Shown in pieces: positions 8,627 to 15,859 of a stretch of 64,000 bases of DNA; position 1 is the stretch's first letter; each line of letters begins with the position of its first letter. A model generated the notes under the pieces. It was not told the origin of the DNA, searched no databases, and saw only the letters and a program-made list of their open reading frames with translations. The translations under genes and the position numbers were made by a program. Origin of the DNA: Odoribacter sp. UBA944 (GTDB taxonomy: Bacteria > Bacteroidota > Bacteroidia > Bacteroidales > Marinifilaceae); contig DBDA01000051.1 of NCBI GenBank assembly GCA_002293375.1, forward strand, positions 11,868 to 75,867, in the 5' to 3' direction.

Positions 8627-9178
8627 ATGCGACACAAACAGATCCATTACGCAACCGGAGCAGTCATTCTGTTGCTGCTTGCCGCCAATATTTTCCAATG
8701 GCGTCGCTCAGCCGCCTGCCGGAACGACGTCCGGGTAAAGGAACAACTCATTGCCGACATCGGTGTCAACACACAATCCGTTTCGTTTTTGGAAAGTAAC
8801 TGGCAGTGGAACCTCACGGCCGAACGAAGTGACCTGGCGCAACTACACGTTGCGGACACGATGGGGAGCTACATCCCGCTGGGGAAGATTGTACGGGAAC
8901 CGATGCTGGTATTCCGGTTCCGTGAGGTCGACTGCCAGGAGTGTGTCTCTTTTGGTTTGCGGAAATTGGGAACATTTGCGGGGAACGATCCCCTCCTCCT
9001 GGCACAATACTATGACAACTACCCATTTAAAAAGTGGGTGCGGATGAACAGAATCCGCTTTACCGCTTTGAACGCATCGGAAGCGTTGCCATACGCCGAA
9101 CACTCTGCCCGCGATGCAGTAAGGCGTTGGCTCCTGAATAGTAATGAAGGGGGGCCACGAATACGGGTTTGCTGCTGA
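8627..9178 (+). CDS. Membrane-anchored thioredoxin-like CxxC protein (C-terminus altered by a G-tract frameshift)
   Basis: A 183-residue protein with an N-terminal signal anchor (residues 11-22, GAVILLLLAANI) and an exported domain. The phrase MLVFRFREVDCQECVSFGL carries Cys103-Gln-Glu-Cys106 at the end of a beta strand, as expected for a thioredoxin fold. I do not recognise a named family. The last seven residues (PRIRVCC) come from a run of six Gs at about 9147-9152; the remnant at 6772-6888 has five Gs and reads HEYGFAADAAGKFL instead. The ancestral stop is therefore the TAA at 9198-9200, just before the CBM14 gene at 9219. It lies between propeller 1 and CBM14 copy 2 and may serve disulfide chemistry of these Cys-rich exports (inference). 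Confidence 0.7.
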   Translation: MRHKQIHYATGAVILLLLAANIFQWRRSAACRNDVRVKEQLIADIGVNTQSVSFLESNWQWNLTAERSDLAQLHVADTMGSYIPLGKIVREPMLVFRFREVDCQECVSFGLRKLGTFAGNDPLLLAQYYDNYPFKKWVRMNRIRFTALNASEALPYAEHSARDAVRRWLLNSNEGGPRIRVCC

Positions 9179-9218
9179 TGCGGCGGGAAAATTCTTATAA
9201 ACTTTAAATTGTAATGCG

Positions 9219-9641
9219 ATGAAAAATTTATTTAAAAAGATGATTCTGCTGTTGGCAGTGTCGATGGCGGTTACTCTGTTCAGTTCGGCTGAACCTTGTC
9301 CGAAGGAGGATCCGCCGGGCCACACAGTGCTTATAGCCGATCCCTCTGATTGTACGGCATTTTTTGTATGCGTCAATGGCGTTCCCATTAAGATGCATTG
9401 TCCGGACGGGCTGCATTTTAGCGACGAATTGGACGTATGTGAATGGCCCAGGGATGCCAAGTGTGAATTGAGAGGTGTCTCAAAGCTACATTATTATCCT
9501 TGTAAAGGTGAGATCTATATTATTGATGAGTACGGAACAGTGCAGATTGTGACAACATACGTACGGGGAACTATATGTGACGCTAGTACTGAAGAAGCCT
9601 GCATCCCTTACAATCCCTGCGATCCCATTATAATTGTCTGA
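9219..9641 (+). CDS. Small secreted Cys-rich protein with CBM14 signature, copy 2
   Basis: A 140-residue paralogue of the protein at 6907. Signal peptide and first 68 residues are identical; the six-cysteine CBM14 pattern is complete (ending LDVCEWPRDAKC). The C-terminal block differs strongly in residues but keeps four cysteines in the same order (YYPC, GTIC, EEAC, YNPC), so ten cysteines are conserved in total. This pattern, fixed N-terminal half and divergent C-terminal half with conserved cysteines, suggests that the tail is under diversifying pressure while the leader and binding domain were recently homogenised. No NVEALA-type leader motif, known from other small Bacteroidales proteins beside propeller genes, is present. 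Gene A ends 40 bases upstream. Confidence 0.75.
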   Translation: MKNLFKKMILLLAVSMAVTLFSSAEPCPKEDPPGHTVLIADPSDCTAFFVCVNGVPIKMHCPDGLHFSDELDVCEWPRDAKCELRGVSKLHYYPCKGEIYIIDEYGTVQIVTTYVRGTICDASTEEACIPYNPCDPIIIV

Positions 9642-9666
9642 TCTTAAATCGATAATGTGAATTGCC

Positions 9667-9700
9667 GCCCGGAGTTGCGGCGTATGGCTCCGGGCTTTTT
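9667..9700 (+). terminator. Rho-independent terminator between CBM14 copy 2 and propeller 2
   Basis: Stem GCCCGGAG (9667-9674) and CTCCGGGC (9688-9695), followed by TTTTT (9696-9700). Same hairpin as at 7356-7388, retained in both duplication units although neighbouring intergenic bases have drifted. Confidence 0.78.
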
Positions 9701-9724
9701 ACCCGTACAATTAAAATGTTGAAT

Positions 9725-10918
9725 ATGAAAAAAATAATACTCTTTTCAATACTTGCAGGTATGCTGTTTGCATGTAAAGAATCAAAACCTTCGCGGGCGG
9801 CTGTTGACGATTCGGAGATGAAAGAGATCGTGCTCTCTAACGACAGCATCATGTATATTGAGGACTGGGTGCAAGATGTGGAGGTGATTCCGCTGGAAAC
9901 TTCGGATAAAGCTTTAGTGGGTATTGTAGATGGAGTGATTGCAACGGATTCAAACATCATTATTTATGATTGGCAGCAAACCCACCGTGTCTTTATCTTC
10001 AACCAGGACGGAACGCACCGGGCAACCATTAATCGGCGTGGGCGCGGCCCGCAGGAGTACATGCACCTGGGCCACGTGGCCATACTTCCCGACAATCAAA
10101 CCCTTGCCATACGTGATAACAGGGGAAAGAAGGTGCTCTATTTTTCATTGGACGGACATTTTCTATCGTCTGCTCCTACCGGATTCTGGTTTTCAAAAAT
10201 GGAATACATAGATGAAAACCGTGTCGTATGTGCTACATACGGGGTAGGGAAAGATGATCCCGGATTGCAGGAGTACGAAAACCGTACAGACCTGCTCTAT
10301 TTTACCGACAAAGCGTTCGGGATTATAGAAAGTACCCTACCGCCACGATACAAAAACAGCGGTATGGCGATAGAACCTTATATTCGGAAATTTGGGGATA
10401 AAGTATATGTAAACCGCCCGTACAGCGATACCATTTACCAAGCACTGCCGAACGGCTTAAAAGCAGAATACAGGGTGAATATGGAGCAAATCAACGGGAT
10501 GGCCAATATGGACCCGGACATAACAAGCGATAATTTTATCCTGTTATCAGAAAAAAAGGCTATTTTAACCGAGTATTTCACAGAAAACGATAAATATCTA
10601 TTACTATCTTTCATAACACCTCCCAGAGGAATAGCAAAAACCTACATCTATTCCAAACAATCGGGGAAAGCATACGTGGTAAACAACACTATAAATAAAG
10701 ATGATGTGCTTCTTTTGAATGTCGTTCAATCTATAATGACATCTGTTAAGGACAAATTTGTTACTGTTATTCCGGCCTATTATCTTCTTAACGCGGGTTA
10801 TATAGATAAAAAAGCAGGAAAATTGATTAACGCTACCATGCAACGTCCCGAATTGGCCCATATAACGGAAGAGAGCAATCCGGTTGTTGTTATCTACAGC
10901 TTTAAAGAGGGGTTGTAA
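9725..10918 (+). CDS. 6-bladed beta-propeller lipoprotein, copy 2 (intact)
   Basis: A 397-residue exported lipoprotein (MKKIILFSILAGMLFACKES, lipidated Cys17; alternative ATG at 9716). The body is a beta-propeller of the Bacteroidales 6-bladed family, recognised by EVIPLETSDKALVGIVDGVI, the signature NRRGRGPQEYMHLGHVAILP and repeated strand blocks such as RVFIFNQDGTHRATI. The fold is a binding scaffold with no known enzymatic role in this family. It follows the CBM14 gene after a terminator and precedes two further paralogues with 29- and 21-base gaps, so copies 2-4 probably form one transcript. Base-identical patches are shared with copies 1 and 4, which suggests gene conversion. Confidence 0.85.
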   Translation: MKKIILFSILAGMLFACKESKPSRAAVDDSEMKEIVLSNDSIMYIEDWVQDVEVIPLETSDKALVGIVDGVIATDSNIIIYDWQQTHRVFIFNQDGTHRATINRRGRGPQEYMHLGHVAILPDNQTLAIRDNRGKKVLYFSLDGHFLSSAPTGFWFSKMEYIDENRVVCATYGVGKDDPGLQEYENRTDLLYFTDKAFGIIESTLPPRYKNSGMAIEPYIRKFGDKVYVNRPYSDTIYQALPNGLKAEYRVNMEQINGMANMDPDITSDNFILLSEKKAILTEYFTENDKYLLLSFITPPRGIAKTYIYSKQSGKAYVVNNTINKDDVLLLNVVQSIMTSVKDKFVTVIPAYYLLNAGYIDKKAGKLINATMQRPELAHITEESNPVVVIYSFKEGL

Positions 10919-10947
10919 ATTCCAATTATCAAATAAAACGCTGAGTT

Positions 10948-12138
10948 ATGAAATTGATACTCTTTTTAATACTTGCAGGTATGTTGTTTTCCTGCGGGAA
11001 ATCAAAACCTTCACACTCAACTGTGGATGCCTCTGAGATAAAAGAGATCGTGCTCTCCAACAACAGCACGATATACATTCAGGATTGGGTGACAAACGTA
11101 GAAGTGGTTCCATTGGAAACCACGGACAAGGCTTTGGTGGGGATTATAGACGGGGTCATTGTGACTGATTCCAACATCATCATTTACGATACCCGACAAA
11201 CCCACTGTATTTTTATTTTCGGACGGAACGGCAAACACCGGACAACCATCAACCGGCGCGGACGCGGGCCTCAGGAATACTCAGATCTTTACCATGTGGC
11301 CATGCTCCCCGACCATCGAACCCTTGCCATCCACGGCCAAAGAGGAAAAATACTCTATTTTTCGTTGGACGGCCGCCTCATCTCCTCTGCTCCCGCCGGA
11401 TTCTTGTTTTCTGCCATGGAATACATTGACGGGGAAAATGTGGTGTGCGCTGCCTATGGAATCGGAGAGTCAGATCCCGGATTGCAGGGGTACAAAAATC
11501 GCACCGATCTGCTTTATTTTACCGACGATACATTTGGGATTAAAGGCAGTACCTTTCCTCCACGATATAACCGGAAAGAAATTGCCATCACACCCAATAT
11601 CCGGAAATTCGGGGAGCGGGTATATGTACACCGCCCGTACAGCGATACCATTTACCAGGCCCTGTCGAACGGCTTAAAAGCATTATACAGGATAAATATG
11701 GAAAAAATAGACGGTGCTGCAAACCTGAACTCCGGCATTACACGGGAAGAGCGGAATTTGTTGCAAGAAAAACACCCTACATTCTACGGTTTTTTCGCAG
11801 ACTGCAACAATTATTTAAACCTAGATATTTCTATTCCCCCACGACAAACCGCGCAAAATTATGTATACTCTAAACGAACGGGGAAAGCATACCGAGTGGA
11901 AAGGGATAGCGATCGTCAGGATTATCTTCTTTGGCAATTGACCTCCTTCCCTCCTCAAACATCCGCTCAAGACAGGTTTGTTACGATCCTCCCTGCCTAT
12001 AATATCTTTGGAATAGGTACTTTTAATCCCAAAACAGGCGTTCGAAAAAACGCTGCTACCCAACGTCCCGAATTGGCCCATTTGACGGAGAACAGCAATC
12101 CTGTTGTTGTTCTCTACGGATTTAAAGAGGGATTGTAA
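10948..12138 (+). CDS. 6-bladed beta-propeller lipoprotein, copy 3
   Basis: A 396-residue paralogue, MKLILFLILAGMLFSCGKSK with lipobox Cys16. It keeps the family landmarks EVVPLETTDKALVGIIDGVI and NRRGRGPQEYSDLYHVAMLP, but the C-terminal blades differ more from copies 1 and 2 (for example the insertion around DRQDYLLWQLTSFPPQTSAQ). It ends HLTENSNPVVVLYGFKEGL, matching the common C-terminus of the group. Outer-membrane or periplasmic location by lipoprotein signal; surface export cannot be told. Ligand unknown. Confidence 0.85.
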   Translation: MKLILFLILAGMLFSCGKSKPSHSTVDASEIKEIVLSNNSTIYIQDWVTNVEVVPLETTDKALVGIIDGVIVTDSNIIIYDTRQTHCIFIFGRNGKHRTTINRRGRGPQEYSDLYHVAMLPDHRTLAIHGQRGKILYFSLDGRLISSAPAGFLFSAMEYIDGENVVCAAYGIGESDPGLQGYKNRTDLLYFTDDTFGIKGSTFPPRYNRKEIAITPNIRKFGERVYVHRPYSDTIYQALSNGLKALYRINMEKIDGAANLNSGITREERNLLQEKHPTFYGFFADCNNYLNLDISIPPRQTAQNYVYSKRTGKAYRVERDSDRQDYLLWQLTSFPPQTSAQDRFVTILPAYNIFGIGTFNPKTGVRKNAATQRPELAHLTENSNPVVVLYGFKEGL

Positions 12139-12159
12139 AACGAGCGCAAACGTAAAACC

Positions 12160-13353
12160 ATGAATAAATACATTTTTTTATCCGTTGTAACAATGGTCTT
12201 AATTTCATGCGGGAAATCGAAACCGACCCGGTCAACCGTGGATGCCTCGGAGATGAAAGAGATCGTGCTCTCTAACGACAGCATCATGTATATTGAGGAC
12301 TGGGTGCGAGATGTGGAGGTGATCCCGTTGGAAACTTCGGACAAGGCTTTAGTGAGCACAGTAGACGGAGTGATTGTAACGGATTCAAACATCATTGTTT
12401 ATGATACCCGTCAGGCTCATCGTGTATCCATTTTCGACCGGAACGGTAAACACTGGGCAAACATCAACCGGCGTGGGCGTGGCCCGCAGGAATATATGCG
12501 CCTTGACCACGTGACCATGCTTCCCGATAATCAAGCCCTTGCCATATATGACAACGGGGGAACGAAAGTACTCTATTTTTCATTGGACGGCCATTTCATT
12601 TCATCTGTTCCTACCGGATTCTGGTTTTCTACCATGGAATACCTTGACGAGAAAAACGTGCTGTGCGCCACGTATGGTGCCGGCGGGCAGGATCCCGGAT
12701 TGGAGGAGTATGAAAACCGCACCAATCTGCTTTATTTCACCGACAGGAAGTTTGGAATTAAGGGAAGCACCATGCCTACCCGGTACAAAAACAGAATTCC
12801 AATAGTTCCTTACATCCGGAAATTTGAGGATAAGGTATACATAAACCGCCCCTTCAGCGATACGATTTACCAGGCAATACCCGGCGGATTAAAGGCTGTC
12901 TACCGGATAGATATGGAAAAAATTAATGGTATCGCCAATTTGGATCCGGGCATAACCCACAAAGATTACAGACTGTTATTGGAAAAAAAAGCTTCTCTCA
13001 CCGGCCGTTTTACAGCAAGCGATGGGTATATGTCGCTGTCTTTCAGAATACCTCCCGAAGGAGAGGGAAAGAATTATTTCTACTCCAAACAGACAGGAAA
13101 AGCGTATGCTGTTGAACGTGATTACCGAAAAACAGAAGATATACTCCTTTGGCATTTACATGACTCTCCGATAACATCTGTTAAAGACAGGTTTGTTTCT
13201 GTCATTCCGGCCCATCATTGTTTTACGACAGGGATTTTCGACCCCAAAACAGGCATCCGGACAACAGCTGCCACTCAACGTCCCGAGTTAGCCGGCCTGA
13301 CAGAGGACAGTAACCCTGTTGTTATTCTGTACAGCTTTAAAGAGGGGTTGTAA
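12160..13353 (+). CDS. 6-bladed beta-propeller lipoprotein, copy 4
   Basis: A 397-residue paralogue with a different signal peptide (MNKYIFLSVVTMVLISCGKS, Cys17). The first mature block DASEMKEIVLSNDSIMYIED is shared with copy 2 almost base for base, while other parts are closer to copy 3, so the gene is a mosaic. Signature NRRGRGPQEYMRLDHVTMLP. Last gene of the plus-strand array; it converges with rsmG, only 21 bases away, and no hairpin is visible in that gap. Confidence 0.85.
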   Translation: MNKYIFLSVVTMVLISCGKSKPTRSTVDASEMKEIVLSNDSIMYIEDWVRDVEVIPLETSDKALVSTVDGVIVTDSNIIVYDTRQAHRVSIFDRNGKHWANINRRGRGPQEYMRLDHVTMLPDNQALAIYDNGGTKVLYFSLDGHFISSVPTGFWFSTMEYLDEKNVLCATYGAGGQDPGLEEYENRTNLLYFTDRKFGIKGSTMPTRYKNRIPIVPYIRKFEDKVYINRPFSDTIYQAIPGGLKAVYRIDMEKINGIANLDPGITHKDYRLLLEKKASLTGRFTASDGYMSLSFRIPPEGEGKNYFYSKQTGKAYAVERDYRKTEDILLWHLHDSPITSVKDRFVSVIPAHHCFTTGIFDPKTGIRTTAATQRPELAGLTEDSNPVVILYSFKEGL

Positions 13354-13374
13354 ATTTAGTACACACTGCATTTT

Positions 13375-13998
13375 TTACCCCGTTGTCAGGTGGATCAGTT
13401 TTTTGGTTTCGAAGAAGGGTTCCGGGAAAAAATCGGAGAGGGAAAAGAGGGTGACACGGCCGGCAAATGGTTTTAACTCTTCTGCAAAGTCTCCTCCTTT
13501 GAGGTAAAGTATGCCGTTGGCCAGGGTATTGAAAGACTCCGCACGGATCTTTCCCTGCACCAATCGAACAAAATCCGGGAAGGCCGTGACTGCCCGGCTT
13601 ACGATGAAGTCGTATTTTCCGGAAAGTGTTTCGGCCCGGGCCTGTTCCGCCCGTACGTTTTTCAATCCCAATGCACCGGCCACCTCACGGACTACCCGGA
13701 TTTTTTTGCCGATGGAGTCCACCAGGTGAAATTCCGTTTTGGGAAATAGAATGGCCAGCGGAATACCGGGAAAACCGCCTCCCGTCCCCACATCCATGAC
13801 CCGGGTCCCCGGAGAAAAAGAGAGCGCTTTGGCAATGGTCAGCGAGTGCAGTACGTGGTGCAGGCAGAAGGAATCCATGTCTTTCCGGGAGATGACGTTG
13901 ATCTTTCCGTTCCACTCCCGGTATAACGCCTCCAAATGCTCCAGGCGCTCCCGTTGTTCCTGTTCCAGATCGGGGAAATGGTTGAAGATGAGTTCCAT
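13375..13998 (-). CDS. rsmG: 16S rRNA (guanine527-N7)-methyltransferase RsmG
   Basis: SAM-dependent methyltransferase that modifies G527 of 16S rRNA in the assembled small subunit. 207 residues, normal length. The SAM-binding loop VMDVGTGGGFPGIPLAI, the NVISRKD block and the DFIVSRAVTAF region are the standard GidB/RsmG landmarks. The ATG at 13998 begins one base after the TAA of the PIN gene, so this housekeeping gene is translated from, or coupled to, the transcript of the accessory module upstream. Confidence 0.95.
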   Translation of the reverse strand: MELIFNHFPDLEQEQRERLEHLEALYREWNGKINVISRKDMDSFCLHHVLHSLTIAKALSFSPGTRVMDVGTGGGFPGIPLAILFPKTEFHLVDSIGKKIRVVREVAGALGLKNVRAEQARAETLSGKYDFIVSRAVTAFPDFVRLVQGKIRAESFNTLANGILYLKGGDFAEELKPFAGRVTLFSLSDFFPEPFFETKKLIHLTTG

Positions 13999-13999
13999 G

Positions 14000-14563
14000 T
14001 TATGGTTTTAGACCAGAAAATGGGAACTGAGCGGTTATAATAGGAATTGTGTGGGAGAATTTTTGAAAATCCGAATCATCTGTTACAATTTTCCATTGCC
14101 CTATATTAGCTAATTCTATATAGTAGCTGTCGTTAAAATCTATTTGAGGCAACGAGTTATAAATACGAGATAAATCAATGGCTGTAAAGTTATCCGTGCT
14201 TTTTTCACAACACGACACAATATCACTTAAACTTACTTTAACATTTTCTGCCGCCCGCTTGTATCGTTCTGTCGGAATATAATCGTTCTTATAATCAGCA
14301 TTGTATTTTTTTTCCTGATCTTTCCACAATTTATAATCCAGACGAAAATAGGCATTAGCAAATTCCGATAATATCAAACTATTAACAAAAATAGTAGCAT
14401 TAACTGTTTGAATATTTTTAAGAAACGTAGAGTAAAGTTCTTGTTTTTGAGGCTTATAATTACCCAGTGGACAAAATAAAAACATCCACACATTATTGTC
14501 AAAAAAGAAGATGTCAGATGATTTCGGTTGATAGGTCTTTATGTCAAAAATGCTATTCGCCAT
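14000..14563 (-). CDS. PIN-domain-like protein, third gene of the GHKL-STAS-PIN module
   Basis: A 187-residue protein if started at the ATG at 14563 (MANSIFDIKTYQ), which overlaps the DUF4325 stop by 11 bases and suggests translational coupling; a longer frame reaches 14632. Acidic residues in PIN order are Asp22 (IFFFDNNVW), Glu67 (LILSEFANAYF), Asp142/Asp145 (QIDFNDSYYIEL) and Asp162/Asp163 (IVTDDSDF), the set that binds metal in PIN ribonucleases. Such proteins are often toxins of type II modules, but the usual VapB/AbrB-type antitoxin is absent; the two genes upstream are a STAS-like protein and a GHKL ATPase. The sequence is clearly AT-richer than the flanking housekeeping genes. Nuclease activity is inferred only. 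Confidence 0.72.
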   Translation of the reverse strand: MANSIFDIKTYQPKSSDIFFFDNNVWMFLFCPLGNYKPQKQELYSTFLKNIQTVNATIFVNSLILSEFANAYFRLDYKLWKDQEKKYNADYKNDYIPTERYKRAAENVKVSLSDIVSCCEKSTDNFTAIDLSRIYNSLPQIDFNDSYYIELANIGQWKIVTDDSDFQKFSHTIPIITAQFPFSGLKP

Positions 14564-14903
14564 ATATCGCCCTATTTGCAGATTCTTCAAATCCTTTTTT
14601 ATTAGCAAAATACTCTTTAGCTCGTTCAACAACCTGCCTTACACGGACTTTATTTTCGGGAGAAAGGTTTTTAAAAACAAGCAGCCTGTTCAGTTGTTCT
14701 CCTTCATAGGCGCTATATAGTTGACCAATTGCAGCATTCAAAAATGCAGTAGTCATGATCGTGATTTTTGAAAAATCCAATTCAACCGTACTATTATTTT
14801 TCAACAACTGATCTATTGCCTGAAAAATTTTTTCGCCATCGTCTGTGGATACTGCCATATCCACACCTATCATTTCACTTACTACAAGTTGTTCTGATTT
14901 CAT
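14553..14903 (-). CDS. STAS-like domain protein (DUF4325)
   Basis: A 116-residue single-domain protein. Pattern: a start strand VSEMIGVDMAVSTDDGEKIF, then STVELDFSKITIMTTAFLNA with the conserved TTAFLNAAIGQLY block, then RLLVFKNLSPENKVRVRQVV. This matches DUF4325, a domain related to anti-anti-sigma STAS folds. It lies 12 bases after the GHKL ATPase gene and overlaps the PIN gene by 11 bases. STAS proteins classically bind GHKL kinases (SpoIIAA with SpoIIAB), so a direct partner interaction with the neighbour is a reasonable inference. Confidence 0.78.
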   Translation of the reverse strand: MKSEQLVVSEMIGVDMAVSTDDGEKIFQAIDQLLKNNSTVELDFSKITIMTTAFLNAAIGQLYSAYEGEQLNRLLVFKNLSPENKVRVRQVVERAKEYFANKKGFEESANRAIYGE

Positions 14904-14915
14904 ACCGCAAAGATA

Positions 14916-15815
14916 TTAAAAAATATCGTCTAAGGGAATATCTCTTTCTTGCTTTAACGAATAATAAGCAGGATCATCCAAGTTAAATTCAATATTCACA
15001 ATTGTACCGGGAAAGGAGTGGTCACAGATTCTGGTTTCTGTTTGGGGCTTTTTATACTCCCAAAATCCATCTGCAGAAACGATCTGCACCTTCCCCTGAT
15101 TCAATTGAATAAACTCAAACATAATATTCAAACCCAATCCTCCCGGAATATTGTCTACTTTAGTAGTGTTACCATTCTTCAATGCCCATTCAATCGCTTC
15201 TACACCGGAAAGTCCCTGCTTGAGATATTCATTGACGTTTGTTTTGATCGTCTTACCCATATCCACAATCGTAATATCCAATATTTTAGGCGTCTTGTTG
15301 GGATAATATTGACCACATGTGTATATATGCTCGCAACGGCCATGTGTCCTGGCATTTTCATAAAGTTCAAAAATACTTTCGGCTATCTTGTCTCCCAATT
15401 TTTGAGTGTGTTTAGGAAAATCAGGCTTGTTTAACAACTCCTCTTTTATGTATCGTATAAAATCTTGATCTGCTAAAGGAGAAAATTTTTTATACGGAAT
15501 AATCGTTTGATTCGAATCCACCCTCCGTTCGTGATTAAATTCTGTTGAAAGGAATTGATTACGAGAAAATAAATCTGTATGATTTGGTTTTAATCCTTCA
15601 ATCGTAATTTTTTTACTCTTCTTATGAATAGATAAAATAGCCCCTATCACAGCCATGAGATTTGCTTCGATCCATTTTACATGACTAAAATTTAACTCTA
15701 CATCGTGACTGTGGCTATTGCTTAAATTTTCGTGCAATTGCATCAGGTGTAAATAACCTGTGTAATCACTATTGATGTTCTCCGGAAGCTGTATTTTCAT
15801 TCGTCTATTCTTCAT
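14916..15815 (-). CDS. GHKL (HATPase_c) ATP-binding protein with N-terminal STAS-like region
   Basis: A 299-residue soluble protein. Residues about 15-80 resemble a STAS fold (VELNFSHVKWIEANLMAVIG, then ITIEGLKP). Residues about 115-280 are a GHKL ATPase: N-box ESIFELYENARTHG with Asn154, G1 box DITIVDMGKT with Asp185 and Gly187, and G2 box NIPGGLGLNIMFEF with Gly225-Gly228. There is no His-containing dimerisation domain and no membrane segment, so it is not a classical sensor kinase; it resembles SpoIIAB/RsbW-type regulators or standalone GHKL proteins. First gene of the three-gene AT-rich module; no convincing promoter is seen in the 44-base gap to the flippase gene. Confidence 0.8.
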   Translation of the reverse strand: MKNRRMKIQLPENINSDYTGYLHLMQLHENLSNSHSHDVELNFSHVKWIEANLMAVIGAILSIHKKSKKITIEGLKPNHTDLFSRNQFLSTEFNHERRVDSNQTIIPYKKFSPLADQDFIRYIKEELLNKPDFPKHTQKLGDKIAESIFELYENARTHGRCEHIYTCGQYYPNKTPKILDITIVDMGKTIKTNVNEYLKQGLSGVEAIEWALKNGNTTKVDNIPGGLGLNIMFEFIQLNQGKVQIVSADGFWEYKKPQTETRICDHSFPGTIVNIEFNLDDPAYYSLKQERDIPLDDIF

Positions 15816-15859
15816 TCAATTGCAGAAATTCTCTGCTCTATATGCTCTTGGATTTGCTA

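Larger units (their letters stand above)
9084..10918 (+). repeat. Tandem duplication, unit 2 (gene-A 3' end, CBM14 gene, intact propeller gene)
   Basis: Partner of the unit starting at 6773. It contains the complete CxxC gene end, CBM14 copy 2, the conserved hairpin and an intact propeller gene. Two further, more diverged propeller genes follow at 10948 and 12160 without their own CBM14 partner. Confidence 0.85.

Noticed and set aside
9147..9152. Classical phase-variable homopolymer
   Set aside because: A six-base G tract is short for frequent slippage; kept only as a frameshift finding.
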